From: Paenibacillus sp. MBLB1832 | GTDB taxonomy: Bacteria; Bacillota; Bacilli; Paenibacillales; NBRC-103111 | Length of the DNA: 64,000 bases | Assembly: GCF_032271945.1 (NCBI RefSeq) | Contig: NZ_CP130319.1 | Span: forward strand, 5,403,501 to 5,467,500 | Direction of reading: 5' to 3' | Shown: positions 26,134 to 34,330 of the stretch, piece by piece | Layout: every line of letters starts with the position of its first letter | Position numbering within the stretch: the stretch's first letter is position 1 | Notes under the pieces: generated by a model | Seen by the model: the letters and a program-made list of their open reading frames with translations, nothing else | The model's database searches: none | What the model was told of the DNA's origin: nothing | Translations under genes and position numbers: made by a program

Positions 26134-27441
26134 TTACTCCCTCTTCTTCACCTTGATCGAACTAATCGTAACCTGCTCAGGCAACGGGTGACGCCTCGAT
26201 TTCGACAAGCCGATGCGCTGTGACGTGTAAATGCTGGAGTGGCCTGAGAACAGATAGGCCAGGATGCACGCCATAAACATATAAAGGCTTCCCTCAGAGC
26301 CGAACAGCTCGATGCCCATGATGAAGCAGGCAAGCGGTGTATTCGTCGCACCGCTGAATACGGCGATCAACCCCAGCCCCGCCAAGAATGGCGCGGACAG
26401 CCCCAAAAGATCGCCAAGCGAGTTTCCTAAGGTGGCGCCGACAACGAACAGGGGCGTCACTTCCCCGCCAAGATAGCCCGCACCTAGCGTTAGCGCGGTA
26501 AAGACGGTTTTCCACAAGAAGGCGAAGTCGGCAACAGGCTCCACGAACGCTTGCTGCAGCAGTGGAATCCCAAGGCCCAGGTATGCCCTTGTGTTGAACA
26601 TATAAACGAGCGCGATGATGACTAGCCCGCCCGCGAAAGCTCTAAGCACAGGATTGTGGAACAGCTTCGTATAGACTCGCTTCATCCCGTGCGTTAATTC
26701 ACTGAACAAGATGCTTGCGAGTCCGAAAAGGATCGCAGCTCCCGCTACCTTGAGCGCAACACCTGCGCTCAAGGCTGGGACCGGCCCCATCACATAGTGG
26801 ATGTGATGAATCCCCCACGCCGTCGTCACCATATTGCCGACGACGCTAGCGATAAAACACGGGATCAGCGCTTGATAGCGCACCATCCCGATGGCAAGTA
26901 CCTCCAGGCCGAATACAGTTCCCGCCAGCGGCGTGCCGAACACCGAGCCGAACCCGCTGCTGATGCCGCACATCAGCAGGATGGCGCGATCGGACGCATC
27001 GACTCTGAAGATGCGTCCGATCCCTTCGGCCAAGCTGCCGCCCATCTGGACGGCCGTTCCTTCACGACCCGCAGAGCCGCCGAACAGGTGTGTCAGCAGG
27101 GTGCCTGCGAGCACCAGCGGCGCCATGCGCAGCGGGATCGTTTCATTGCCTTCATGCACCTGATCGAGGATCAGATTGGTGCCTTTGCCGGCATTTTTGC
27201 CGATTTTGACGTAGAGATAGCTCATGAACGCACCGCCCACAGGTAGAAGGAACAACAACCAGGGATGGTTGATTCGTTGGTTCGTCACGAGATCTAAGCT
27301 TGCCAGAAATAAGGCCGAGGCTGACCCTGTCAATATACCAACGAGACTGCCATAGAGGAGCCATTTAACTACATATCCGATAAGTGCAACGTGCAAGTAT
27401 TTTCCAGCCAACTCTGTACATCTTTTTAGCCAAATGCTCAA
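26134..27441 (-). CDS. CLC-family anion channel/antiporter, possibly fluoride type (CLC-F)
   Basis: 435 residues, about ten or more membrane helices. Helix F motif GGSAGREGTAVQMG holds the gating glutamate. The helix N region reads GAGYLGGEVTPLFVVGA, where canonical chloride CLCs have GG.F.P. The GREGT and GGEVTP forms are those I associate with CLC-F fluoride/proton antiporters; that assignment is inference. The canonical GSGIP serine motif is replaced by GKGTNLI. TTG 27441 is chosen as start because AGGAGGG lies 6 bp before it. No fluoride riboswitch is visible in the short upstream gap. Confidence 0.85.
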   Translation of the reverse strand: MSIWLKRCTELAGKYLHVALIGYVVKWLLYGSLVGILTGSASALFLASLDLVTNQRINHPWLLFLLPVGGAFMSYLYVKIGKNAGKGTNLILDQVHEGNETIPLRMAPLVLAGTLLTHLFGGSAGREGTAVQMGGSLAEGIGRIFRVDASDRAILLMCGISSGFGSVFGTPLAGTVFGLEVLAIGMVRYQALIPCFIASVVGNMVTTAWGIHHIHYVMGPVPALSAGVALKVAGAAILFGLASILFSELTHGMKRVYTKLFHNPVLRAFAGGLVIIALVYMFNTRAYLGLGIPLLQQAFVEPVADFAFLWKTVFTALTLGAGYLGGEVTPLFVVGATLGNSLGDLLGLSAPFLAGLGLIAVFSGATNTPLACFIMGIELFGSEGSLYMFMACILAYLFSGHSSIYTSQRIGLSKSRRHPLPEQVTISSIKVKKRE

Positions 27442-27558
27442 GGTACTCCCTCCTGTCTTAGAAGGCTTCGTACGATAATGGTCCGATGCGATCAACTTGT
27501 ACCATTATACCTAAGATTTCATCATCCCTCTAGACGCAAATAGAGCCGCTACGAAAAT

Positions 27559-27586
27559 AAGGAGAAGCCGCATCGGCTCCTCCTTT
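27559..27586 (-). terminator. Terminator after the PadR gene
   Basis: GGAGGAGCCG / CGGCTTCTCC stem with an AT-containing loop, followed by TTATTTT on the minus strand, just after the PadR stop. Confidence 0.85.
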
Positions 27587-27589
27587 CTG

Positions 27590-28207
27590 CTATTTATGCT
27601 GATTGTCGAACTCTTTCATATGAGCCTCATAGCGTTCGAGTAGTTCTGGCGTCAATTGATACGCTTCAAACAGCTTCCCCGATCGTGCTTCCTCCAGCAA
27701 GGTTGTCAGCCACACCTTCTCCGTTTCACCGAAGAGGATGAAGCCTTGAATCATCAAGGAGCTGCCGCGCGGGAGAAACTCCGCCTTCAGTTCCAACACC
27801 GCTTTCATGCGAGCAATACGGGTTTCGCACGCTTCCAACTGCTGCACAATCAGCGCCTCGATCTTGCCCGGATCGCCGTGGCGGATGAACGGCATGGCGA
27901 GAAAGAGCGGATGCTGCGGATAGGACGTTAGCTTGAACTGATCTTCGAGCAGCTTGGTGAAGGCTGCACGACCGCTTGGTGTAATTCGGTAAATGGTCTT
28001 ATCCGGCCGATTATCGCCTGGAATCGCCACAACTTCCGCCGCTTCAATTTGCCCATCTTCTCGCAGCTGATCGACCGCATAGTAGAGCGACCCGTCCCTC
28101 AGCTTAAAGCACTCGTTCCAATTGCGTTGCTTGATCGTTTGTCGAATTTCATAGGGATGCCGCTCCCGCTCCATCAGCAAGCCCAAGATTAAAAGCCTCA
28201 TCGACAT
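27590..28207 (-). CDS. PadR-family transcriptional regulator
   Basis: 205 residues. N-terminal winged helix (MRLLILGLLMERERHPYEIRQTI, RDGSLYYAVDQLREDGQIE, KTIYRITPSGRAAF) and a C-terminal helical Vir-type domain from about 105 for dimerisation. It lies 6 bp after the MFS exporter stop; its RBS GGAGG sits in the end of that gene. It most likely represses the exporter-padR operon by binding the palindrome at 29893-29906 and is relieved by a substrate of the pump. Confidence 0.92.
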   Translation of the reverse strand: MSMRLLILGLLMERERHPYEIRQTIKQRNWNECFKLRDGSLYYAVDQLREDGQIEAAEVVAIPGDNRPDKTIYRITPSGRAAFTKLLEDQFKLTSYPQHPLFLAMPFIRHGDPGKIEALIVQQLEACETRIARMKAVLELKAEFLPRGSSLMIQGFILFGETEKVWLTTLLEEARSGKLFEAYQLTPELLERYEAHMKEFDNQHK

Positions 28208-28213
28208 AACCGA

Positions 28214-29833
28214 TTATCCTCCGTTATACGAAGGCTCTGGTTTTCCGCTGCCACCTGGCGCACCTGGTTTACCAGGACCACCCGAACCTCCTTGACCACC
28301 ATGTGCACCTGGTCCGCCTGTTTGACCTGATTTGTTCAATTCCAGACGTGCGCGGCCCATGAGGAATACGAAGATCAGCGCAATCAGAGGGAGAATGAGC
28401 GACCATTGGAAAATGGCAATGACCGAGTTAGCAAATTGCTGCAGCATCACTTGGATGACATCAGCGCCAAGGCCCATTTGCTTCTGCACGCTTGGATCGA
28501 GAAGCGCTTGACCGCCTTTAATTTGCTCAGCCAAATGCGGGTTAATATTCGGCAGCTGCTTCACATCGGATTGGAACACCGATTTCTGAATGGCGCCAAA
28601 TACCGTGATCCCTAGCGCAGAACCGATTGTACGGAAGAAGGTGATCAACGAAGATGACGTCCCTTTATATTGCGGCGGCACGGCATTCAAGGTTGAGATA
28701 TTCAACAAGGAGAACGACACACCGATACCAAGTCCCACGATGATCATATAAAGTGAAATGATTAGACGGCTCGATGTCGTATCCATCACGAACCCGAGGA
28801 GCGATAGACCGATAATCAGCGTCAGCGCGGACACCAACATCACATCGCGATAGCGGAATTTGGTGACGACACGTCCACCGATTTGGGAGCTAGCTACAAC
28901 ACCGAGCATCATTGGAATCATGACCGTGCTCGTTTGCGTAGCGGTTTTGTGGAACACACCTTGAATGAAAAGCGGGATATACGAGGCTGACGCGATCATA
29001 ATGCCGCCGTATAGCATGGAGATCACCATGCTGCTCGTAAAGATTTTATTTTTAAACAGACTCAGCTTAATTATCGGATCTTTCGCAAAACGTTCTGCAA
29101 ACAAGAAAGCGGCAAAGAATACAACACATGCGACGAAGAGCGAAATAGTTTTCGCGGAATCCCACGCCCATCCGTCTGTTCCGCCCAGTTCAAGACCGAA
29201 CATCAAGAAGAGCACAGAGGCCGTGAGCGTAATCGCACCGATCCAGTCGATAGATTGTTTGCGGGAGTTTTTGTTCTCATGATACGCATTGGCAATAAAC
29301 AGCAGGGAAAGAATGCCTAACGGCACGTTAATATAGAAAATCCAGCGCCAGCTGATATTATCCGTAATCAAACCGCCCAGAATAGGGCCAAATACGCTCG
29401 AAATCCCGAATACTGCACCGAAAAGTCCCATCATTTTGCCGCGTTTCTCAGCCGGGAACAAGTCGAAAATGATCGTAAAGACGATCGGCATCAAGGCGCC
29501 GCCGCCAATCCCTTGGATCGCGCGGTAAATGATGAGCTGCTCCATGTTTTGAGCTGTTCCACATAGAATGGATCCTAACATGAACAGGATGAGCCCGATC
29601 ATAAAGAAAGATTTGCGGCCAAACATATCTGACAGTTTACCGAAAATCGGCGTAGATACAACCATCGCGATCATATAAGCGGAGTAGACCCATATGAATT
29701 TGTCGAGTCCTCCAAGTTGTTTAATAATTGTACCCATCGCGGTCGATACGATCGTTTGATCTAGTGCGGCGATAAATAATCCTAGCATCAGACCTGCTAT
29801 GACGAGCTTTACATTACTGCGATTAGCGTCCAT
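28214..29833 (-). CDS. DHA2-family MFS exporter with a collagen-like C-terminal tail
   Basis: 539 residues, 14 predicted membrane helices. Motifs: IAALDQTIVSTAMGTI, GKLSDMFGRKSFF and IYRAIQGIGGGALMPI. After the last helix (about residue 495) the tail contains nine unbroken Gly-X-Y triplets (GGP GAH GGQ ... GKP, encoded at 28238-28318) and ends PSYNGG. Such a tail is not usual in this family. ATG 29833 has AAAGGA 9 bp upstream. Operon with padR. Drug or metabolite export; the inducer is unknown. Confidence 0.92.
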   Translation of the reverse strand: MDANRSNVKLVIAGLMLGLFIAALDQTIVSTAMGTIIKQLGGLDKFIWVYSAYMIAMVVSTPIFGKLSDMFGRKSFFMIGLILFMLGSILCGTAQNMEQLIIYRAIQGIGGGALMPIVFTIIFDLFPAEKRGKMMGLFGAVFGISSVFGPILGGLITDNISWRWIFYINVPLGILSLLFIANAYHENKNSRKQSIDWIGAITLTASVLFLMFGLELGGTDGWAWDSAKTISLFVACVVFFAAFLFAERFAKDPIIKLSLFKNKIFTSSMVISMLYGGIMIASASYIPLFIQGVFHKTATQTSTVMIPMMLGVVASSQIGGRVVTKFRYRDVMLVSALTLIIGLSLLGFVMDTTSSRLIISLYMIIVGLGIGVSFSLLNISTLNAVPPQYKGTSSSLITFFRTIGSALGITVFGAIQKSVFQSDVKQLPNINPHLAEQIKGGQALLDPSVQKQMGLGADVIQVMLQQFANSVIAIFQWSLILPLIALIFVFLMGRARLELNKSGQTGGPGAHGGQGGSGGPGKPGAPGGSGKPEPSYNGG

Positions 29834-29862
29834 AGGGTTCATTCCTTTCATCTCATACGTAT

Positions 29863-29915
29863 ACTCAAATTTGATTACTCATTTGTAATTATACTCAAAT
29901 TTGAGTTATTGGCAA
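29863..29915 (-). promoter_or_regulatory. Promoter with PadR-type operator palindromes
   Basis: On the minus strand TTGCCA (29915-29910) and TATAAT (29893-29888) are separated by 16 bp. The spacer is filled by the perfect palindrome ACTCAAATTTGAGT (29893-29906). A second, nearly identical copy ACTCAAATTTGATT lies at 29863-29876; the two centres are 30 bp apart (three helix turns) and share the 14-mer ATACTCAAATTTGA. This is the layout of a repressor operator. PadR binding is inferred from context. Confidence 0.8.
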
Positions 29916-30027
29916 GATGCGATTTTGTAAAATTTAGTATCTCCTGTGCGATGAGAGTTATCCGAATGCCTTACAGGTTTGGGTTTGCCGCAACGTGAAT
30001 CTGCCTGGGGTGCCCCCACATGAGAAA

Positions 30028-30051
30028 GAGCCACCCACTAGTGGATGGCTC
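30028..30051 (-). terminator. Terminator after the copper-amine-oxidase-N-like protein gene
   Basis: GAGCCATCCACTAG / CTAGTGGGTGGCTC type stem followed by TTTCTC on the minus strand, 19 bp after the stop codon. Confidence 0.8.
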
Positions 30052-30069
30052 CTTGAACGATATCTCCAA

Positions 30070-30906
30070 TTATTCTTCGTAAATAACAACGGATTGCGTT
30101 TCTGACTCCCATTTCACAACGGCTTTCAAGGCTTCGCTTACAAAACGAACCGGCACAACCGTGCTGCCGTTTTCAATCGCAGCTGGAACCTCAAGCGTCA
30201 ATTCATTCCCATTAACTGTTGCAGTCTTGCTATCAATAAAGAGTTTCACTGTGATCCCATCGCGTGTAACGGTAACAGAGCGCTCTTCTGCATTCCAGGA
30301 GACCGTCGCTTTCAACGCCTCGGCGATCGCACGGAATGGAACTAACGTGTTGCCTTCACGGATAAACGGGTTGACCTCGAACGTAGGCTCTTCACCGTTT
30401 ACATACAATTTTACGCCTTTTTTACCCAGCTTCTCATACAATTTGCCGAGTTTCTTGTAAGAAGTCAGATTCGTAACGTTAGCCAAAACCGCTTCTTGTT
30501 GAACGTAAACCGCGTCCGTTACACTTCCGCTTTTTTCTAACAGATCCGCAGCCGCTGTCAAAGCTTCATCCTGCGCTGTAATCGCCTCAAGCTCAGCTTT
30601 CATCTCAGCAGTAAGTTGTGTCTCGTATTTGGTCAAAAGCAGTTCGGCAATAACAGCTCCTGCAGGCTTGTCCTTTACATTATTGATCGCGTTGAGCAGC
30701 CCCTTATATCCATTATGGCCTTTGCCATAGGTATTGCCTGTAACCGTCTCTTCGGAATTCGCGTTCACCGTGCTATCCACGTTGATTTTCACACTGCTCG
30801 GCTTGCCCTCGCCAGCATTCCCATTTTCCGACTTGGCCAATGCCGCACCTGCTATTAAATTCGTTGCCAATACAACTGATGCGATAACCATCCAACTTCT
30901 TTTCAA
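30070..30906 (-). CDS. Secreted protein with copper-amine-oxidase-N-like repeats
   Basis: 278 residues. Signal peptide MKRSWMVIASVVLATNLIAG with cleavage after ALA (about residue 24). A charged helical middle follows (about 60-165). The C-terminal about 110 residues form the stalk-type fold common in Paenibacillus surface proteins: REGNTLVPFRAIAEALKATV and ENGSTVVPVRFVSEALKAVV. TTG 30906 is chosen because GGGGGAAA lies about 5 bp upstream and the signal peptide begins there; the open frame runs 44 codons further without support. It is divergent from ackA with a 287-bp gap. Role at the cell surface unknown. Confidence 0.85.
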   Translation of the reverse strand: MKRSWMVIASVVLATNLIAGAALAKSENGNAGEGKPSSVKINVDSTVNANSEETVTGNTYGKGHNGYKGLLNAINNVKDKPAGAVIAELLLTKYETQLTAEMKAELEAITAQDEALTAAADLLEKSGSVTDAVYVQQEAVLANVTNLTSYKKLGKLYEKLGKKGVKLYVNGEEPTFEVNPFIREGNTLVPFRAIAEALKATVSWNAEERSVTVTRDGITVKLFIDSKTATVNGNELTLEVPAAIENGSTVVPVRFVSEALKAVVKWESETQSVVIYEE

Positions 30907-31023
30907 TTGATTTCCCCCTAAATGATTAATGGAATTAATACTAAAAGTATCTTCGTCCATTCTACAATTTTTGTGGGGGTTGACGACAATTTTTTGGTAT
31001 ATTTTCTCAAAATAATTGCGCAT

Positions 31024-31073
31024 TGTGAGGATAATCACAGTCGATCATCCCCCCGCATGTTTCAATAAAGGAG
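31024..31073 (+). promoter_or_regulatory. FNR box and promoter of ackA
   Basis: TGTGAGGATAATCACA at 31024-31039 is a perfect TGTGA-N6-TCACA box. A -10-like TTCAAT stands at 31061-31066, giving a start near 31073 and a box centre at exactly -41.5 (class II activation). Fnr is encoded 4 kb away. Confidence 0.75.
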
Positions 31074-31193
31074 AGATTGAGAGAGGAGTCGGACTGGATG
31101 CCGTAATGGCTTCGATGGAGGGTGTGTTCAAATAATTAGGCGATCTCAAATACAGGCCGAATGTTCTATTAAGAAAAAAGGAGGCGAACGCTT

Positions 31194-32408
31194 ATGAAAA
31201 TTCTAGTGATGAATTCGGGAAGCTCTTCCTTAAAATTCCAACTCTTTGACATGACTACCGAAGGTTTGCTCCTTAAAGGCTGTATCGAACGAATCGGTTC
31301 GGAAACAGGGATCATCACCTTGAAACGGGACGGGCGGGATGAAGTGAAATGGACGAGGGAGATTTTACACCATTCGGAGGCTGTTCGATCCATGCTAAAG
31401 TTTCTAACCCATACGGAAGTAGGTGTGCTTCAAGATATGAATGAGATTAAAGCGGTGGGCCATCGCATTGTGCATGGCGGAGAATGGTTTCGTTCTGCAA
31501 CCTTGATCAATCCCGATGTGCAGCACAAAATTCGTCAACTCTACGACTTGGCCCCGCTGCATAATCCCGCTCATATGGTCGGCATTCAAGCTGTTCTTGA
31601 ACATCTGCCGGAGGTGCCTCAAATTGCCGTATGCGATACGGCCTTTCATCAGTCGATTCCACAGAAAGCCTATTTGTACCCGATCCCTTACTCTCTCTAT
31701 AAAAAATATGGCATACGCCGCTATGGGTTCCATGGCACTTCGCATGAATATGTCAGCAAGCGCGCCGCCCAATTCATCGGCAAACCGATTGAGCACTTGA
31801 AAATCATTACCTGCCACTTAGGCAATGGTGCCAGTTGCTCCGCCGTTGAAGGCGGCCAATCGATCGATACCAGCATGGGGATGACCCCGCTAGAAGGGCT
31901 CATGATGGGGACACGTTCCGGCGACATTGACGCCGCTATCATTCCTTATCTATTGTCTAAAGAGGACCTGACGATGAACGAAATCAACTCGATGCTGAAT
32001 AAACACAGCGGGCTGCTGGGCATTTCAGGAATGAGCAGCGATGTACGGGAGATTCAGCAGGCCGCTTTGGAAGGAGAGCCACGAGCCGTTTTGGCCCTTG
32101 AGATGTATGAATATCGGATACGGAAGTATATCGGCGCATACTGCGCGGCGATGAACGGAATCGACGCGGTCGTTTTCACAGGAGGGGTTGGAGAGAACTC
32201 GGCCTATCTGAGGCAAAAAATTTGTGAGCAGCTCACCTATCTCGGCCTTAAACTGGATGTAGAAAAGAACATGGAACGCACGCAAGGGGAACGACTCATT
32301 TCCACGGCATCCTCCTCCGTCAGCATTCTGGTAATCCCGACGAACGAAGAGCTGCTCATCGCGCAGAAGACATTTTCAGTGCTAATGGGGGATGGAGGCA
32401 TAACCTGA
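31194..32408 (+). CDS. ackA: Acetate kinase
   Basis: 404 residues, usual length about 395-400. Opens with the MNSGSSSLKFQLF phosphate-binding motif, has HRIVHGGEWF, CDTAFHQSIP, RRYGFHGTSHEYV and CHLGNGASCSAVEGG (acetokinase signatures), TSMGMTPLEGLMMGTRSGD and FTGGVGENSAYLR. It converts acetyl phosphate and ADP to acetate and ATP, the energy-yielding end of the PFL/Pta route. AGGAGG precedes the ATG. A perfect FNR box lies 155 bp upstream, so anaerobic induction is expected. No pta gene is adjacent. Confidence 0.97.
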   Translation: MKILVMNSGSSSLKFQLFDMTTEGLLLKGCIERIGSETGIITLKRDGRDEVKWTREILHHSEAVRSMLKFLTHTEVGVLQDMNEIKAVGHRIVHGGEWFRSATLINPDVQHKIRQLYDLAPLHNPAHMVGIQAVLEHLPEVPQIAVCDTAFHQSIPQKAYLYPIPYSLYKKYGIRRYGFHGTSHEYVSKRAAQFIGKPIEHLKIITCHLGNGASCSAVEGGQSIDTSMGMTPLEGLMMGTRSGDIDAAIIPYLLSKEDLTMNEINSMLNKHSGLLGISGMSSDVREIQQAALEGEPRAVLALEMYEYRIRKYIGAYCAAMNGIDAVVFTGGVGENSAYLRQKICEQLTYLGLKLDVEKNMERTQGERLISTASSSVSILVIPTNEELLIAQKTFSVLMGDGGIT

Positions 32409-32428
32409 ATGTGCTGCAGCACGCCTCC

Positions 32429-32468
32429 AAAAAAAGAGACCCCTCATCTCCAATTAGAGACGATGAGC
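32429..32468 (-). terminator. Terminator after the NreB-like kinase
   Basis: On the minus strand CTCATC pairs with GATGAG around a 13-nt loop, then GGGTCTC and a run of seven T. It also lies between convergent ackA and the kinase gene. Confidence 0.55.
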
Positions 32469-32481
32469 CTTTCCACTTGTT

Positions 32482-33594
32482 TTACCTTTTATAACTCGGT
32501 ATCGTCAAAATAACGATCGTTCCCCTCCCTATCTCGGAGGAAATGTCCAGCTTACCGCCGATGCTTTTTGCCCTTTCCTCCATGCTGAAAAGGCCAACAC
32601 CTTTAGATCGGCTAGTCGTCTCAAAGCCCTTCCCCTTATCCTCAATACGTACCTCGATGTACGATTCCTTGTCGCTAACAGCCACGGCAGCTTCGGACAC
32701 ATCTGCATACTTCGCAATATTCGTCAGCGCTTCCTGGATAACGCGGTAGATGATCGTCTCTTCCAGTGCGCCTAACCGCTTGCGCAGGCTGCTTTCCAGT
32801 TTAACACCGATCCCGAAATGACTCGTGTAATTATCGATATATGTTCGAATGGCAGGAATAACGCCGAGATCATCCAATACGGAAGGGCGTATCTGCCACG
32901 CCAGACTCCGTACTTCTTCAATAATGCTGGTCACATGCTGCCGGAGAAGGGCAATTTCCGATTCAGGCTCCTCTCCGATCAATCTATCCATTTGAATCAA
33001 TAAAGAGAACAGGCTTTGCCCTATGCCATCATGCAGCTCGCGGGAGAACTTTCTTCGTTCCTCCTCCTGAATTTGCAACACTTGTGACATCATCATCTGC
33101 AGTTCTTCTTCGACCCGCTTCAACTCCGTCACTTCATTCCGAATTGCTAAATATTGATAGGGGCTCCCGTCCGCATCGATAAAAGGGACAATCGTTGTAT
33201 CCACCCAATAGAAGGATCCATCTTTGGCCTTATTCTTGATCTCTCCACGCCATACCTTGCCAGATGAAATACGGCTCCATAAGCCCGACATAAATGCTTT
33301 ATCATGATGACCAGAATTAATGATGCGATGGTCATTCCCTAGAAGCTCTTTACGAGGATACTTGGAAATTTCGCAAAATTTATCGTTCACGTATTGAATT
33401 TTACCTTTGGCGTCCGTGACGGCCACGATCGAAGACTCATCTAACGCAAACTTCACATCGGATAGCTGTTTGAGGGATTGCTTCAGGTCTTGCAGCAGTT
33501 CAGGCTTCGAAATGTATGCGTCCAGCTGCGCTAACAGTTGGTTCACATTCTCACCAATGACTTCGGGATAATGGTGCTCCTGATCCTTATTCAA
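32482..33594 (-). CDS. PAS-domain sensor histidine kinase, NarX/NreB-type
   Basis: 370 residues, no membrane segment. Helical N-terminus (1-45), PAS/PAC (about 46-160; AVTDAKGKIQYVNDKFCEIS, NEVTELKRVEEELQ), HisKA_3 with EEERRKFSRELHDGIGQSL (His188) and HATPase (VIQEALTNIAKYA, VRIEDKGKGF, GVGLFSMEERA). The layout matches S. carnosus NreB, but the four cysteines that hold the oxygen-sensing Fe-S cluster of NreB are absent (a single Cys is seen in the PAS domain). TTG start inside the end of the regulator gene (8-bp overlap; AAGGGG 10 bp upstream). Partner of the adjacent NarL-type regulator; signal unknown, perhaps nitrate via the GAF protein. Confidence 0.9.
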   Translation of the reverse strand: MNKDQEHHYPEVIGENVNQLLAQLDAYISKPELLQDLKQSLKQLSDVKFALDESSIVAVTDAKGKIQYVNDKFCEISKYPRKELLGNDHRIINSGHHDKAFMSGLWSRISSGKVWRGEIKNKAKDGSFYWVDTTIVPFIDADGSPYQYLAIRNEVTELKRVEEELQMMMSQVLQIQEEERRKFSRELHDGIGQSLFSLLIQMDRLIGEEPESEIALLRQHVTSIIEEVRSLAWQIRPSVLDDLGVIPAIRTYIDNYTSHFGIGVKLESSLRKRLGALEETIIYRVIQEALTNIAKYADVSEAAVAVSDKESYIEVRIEDKGKGFETTSRSKGVGLFSMEERAKSIGGKLDISSEIGRGTIVILTIPSYKR

Positions 33595-34240
33595 AGTTCA
33601 GCAACCCCTTCTTGGCCGCGTACTTTACCAGTTCAGGCCTTGTTCTCAACCCTAATTTCTCCATAATGTTACTTTTGTGGGACTCCACCGTTTTGACGCT
33701 GATAATCAGCTGTTCGGCAATTTCTTTATTGGAAAAGCCTTTGGCAATGAGCGCTAAGGCTTCCTTCTCGCGCTCCGAAAGCGATCCATACGTATCGACA
33801 TTGTCCCCGTGCTTAATGCGATCCATATATTCATTCATCAGCCGCTTGGTAGCTGTAGGGTAGAGATACGCATTTCCAGCGGCAACAGAGCGAATGGCGG
33901 TCAGCAATTCGTCATGCGGTGCACTTTTCAAAATATAGCCAGAGGCGCCCACATGTATGGCTCGAAATAAATACTCGTCATCATCATGCATCGTAAGAAT
34001 GAGAATGGCCACATCGGGCATGAGTTGCCGTAATTTCTCTGTAGCCGTCAGGCCATCCATACCAGGGGGCATGTTCAGATCCATCAATACAACATCCGGC
34101 TTAAGCAGTTGCGCAGCTTGGATGCCCTCTTCGCCATCAGCCGCTTCCCCAACGACTTCAATATTATGCTTGCCGTTCAGCAGCATCATAAGACCCGATC
34201 TTACGACAGCATGATCGTCTACTACCAGAATTTTCGGCAT
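33587..34240 (-). CDS. NarL/NreC-type response regulator
   Basis: 217 residues. Receiver 1-120 with phospho-Asp in VVLMDLNMPPGMDGL and K in LKSAP; LuxR-type HTH at 150-212 (LSEREKEALALIAKGFSNKEIA ... VKTVESHKSNIMEKLGL). GGGGGAAGGA precedes the ATG. Coupled to the kinase gene by an 8-bp overlap. It is separated from the GAF gene upstream by a strong terminator at 34298-34327, so it needs its own promoter or read-through. Likely activates respiration genes as in Nre systems; targets not identified. Confidence 0.92.
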   Translation of the reverse strand: MPKILVVDDHAVVRSGLMMLLNGKHNIEVVGEAADGEEGIQAAQLLKPDVVLMDLNMPPGMDGLTATEKLRQLMPDVAILILTMHDDDEYLFRAIHVGASGYILKSAPHDELLTAIRSVAAGNAYLYPTATKRLMNEYMDRIKHGDNVDTYGSLSEREKEALALIAKGFSNKEIAEQLIISVKTVESHKSNIMEKLGLRTRPELVKYAAKKGLLNFE

Positions 34241-34297
34241 TTCCTTCCCCCATTACAACACGGCTTATGCCGCTGGATTCATACCTAATATCATAGC

Positions 34298-34327
34298 AAA
34301 AAAAATGAATTCCGTTAACGGAATTCA
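34298..34327 (-). terminator. Strong terminator between the GAF gene and the NarL-type regulator
   Basis: TGAATTCCG TTAA CGGAATTCA is a perfect 22-bp palindrome at 34306-34327, followed on the minus strand by eight T (34305-34298). It begins 3 bp after the GAF-gene stop codon. Confidence 0.88.
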
Positions 34328-34330
34328 ATG

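Noticed and set aside
26797-27246. 149-codon plus-strand frame inside the CLC gene
   Set aside because: Extremely His/Arg/Asp-rich shadow of a GC-rich membrane protein gene.
27442-27589. Possible fluoride riboswitch upstream of the CLC gene
   Set aside because: The gap contains a padR terminator and a TATAAT-like box, but not the conserved riboswitch core, and it is short.
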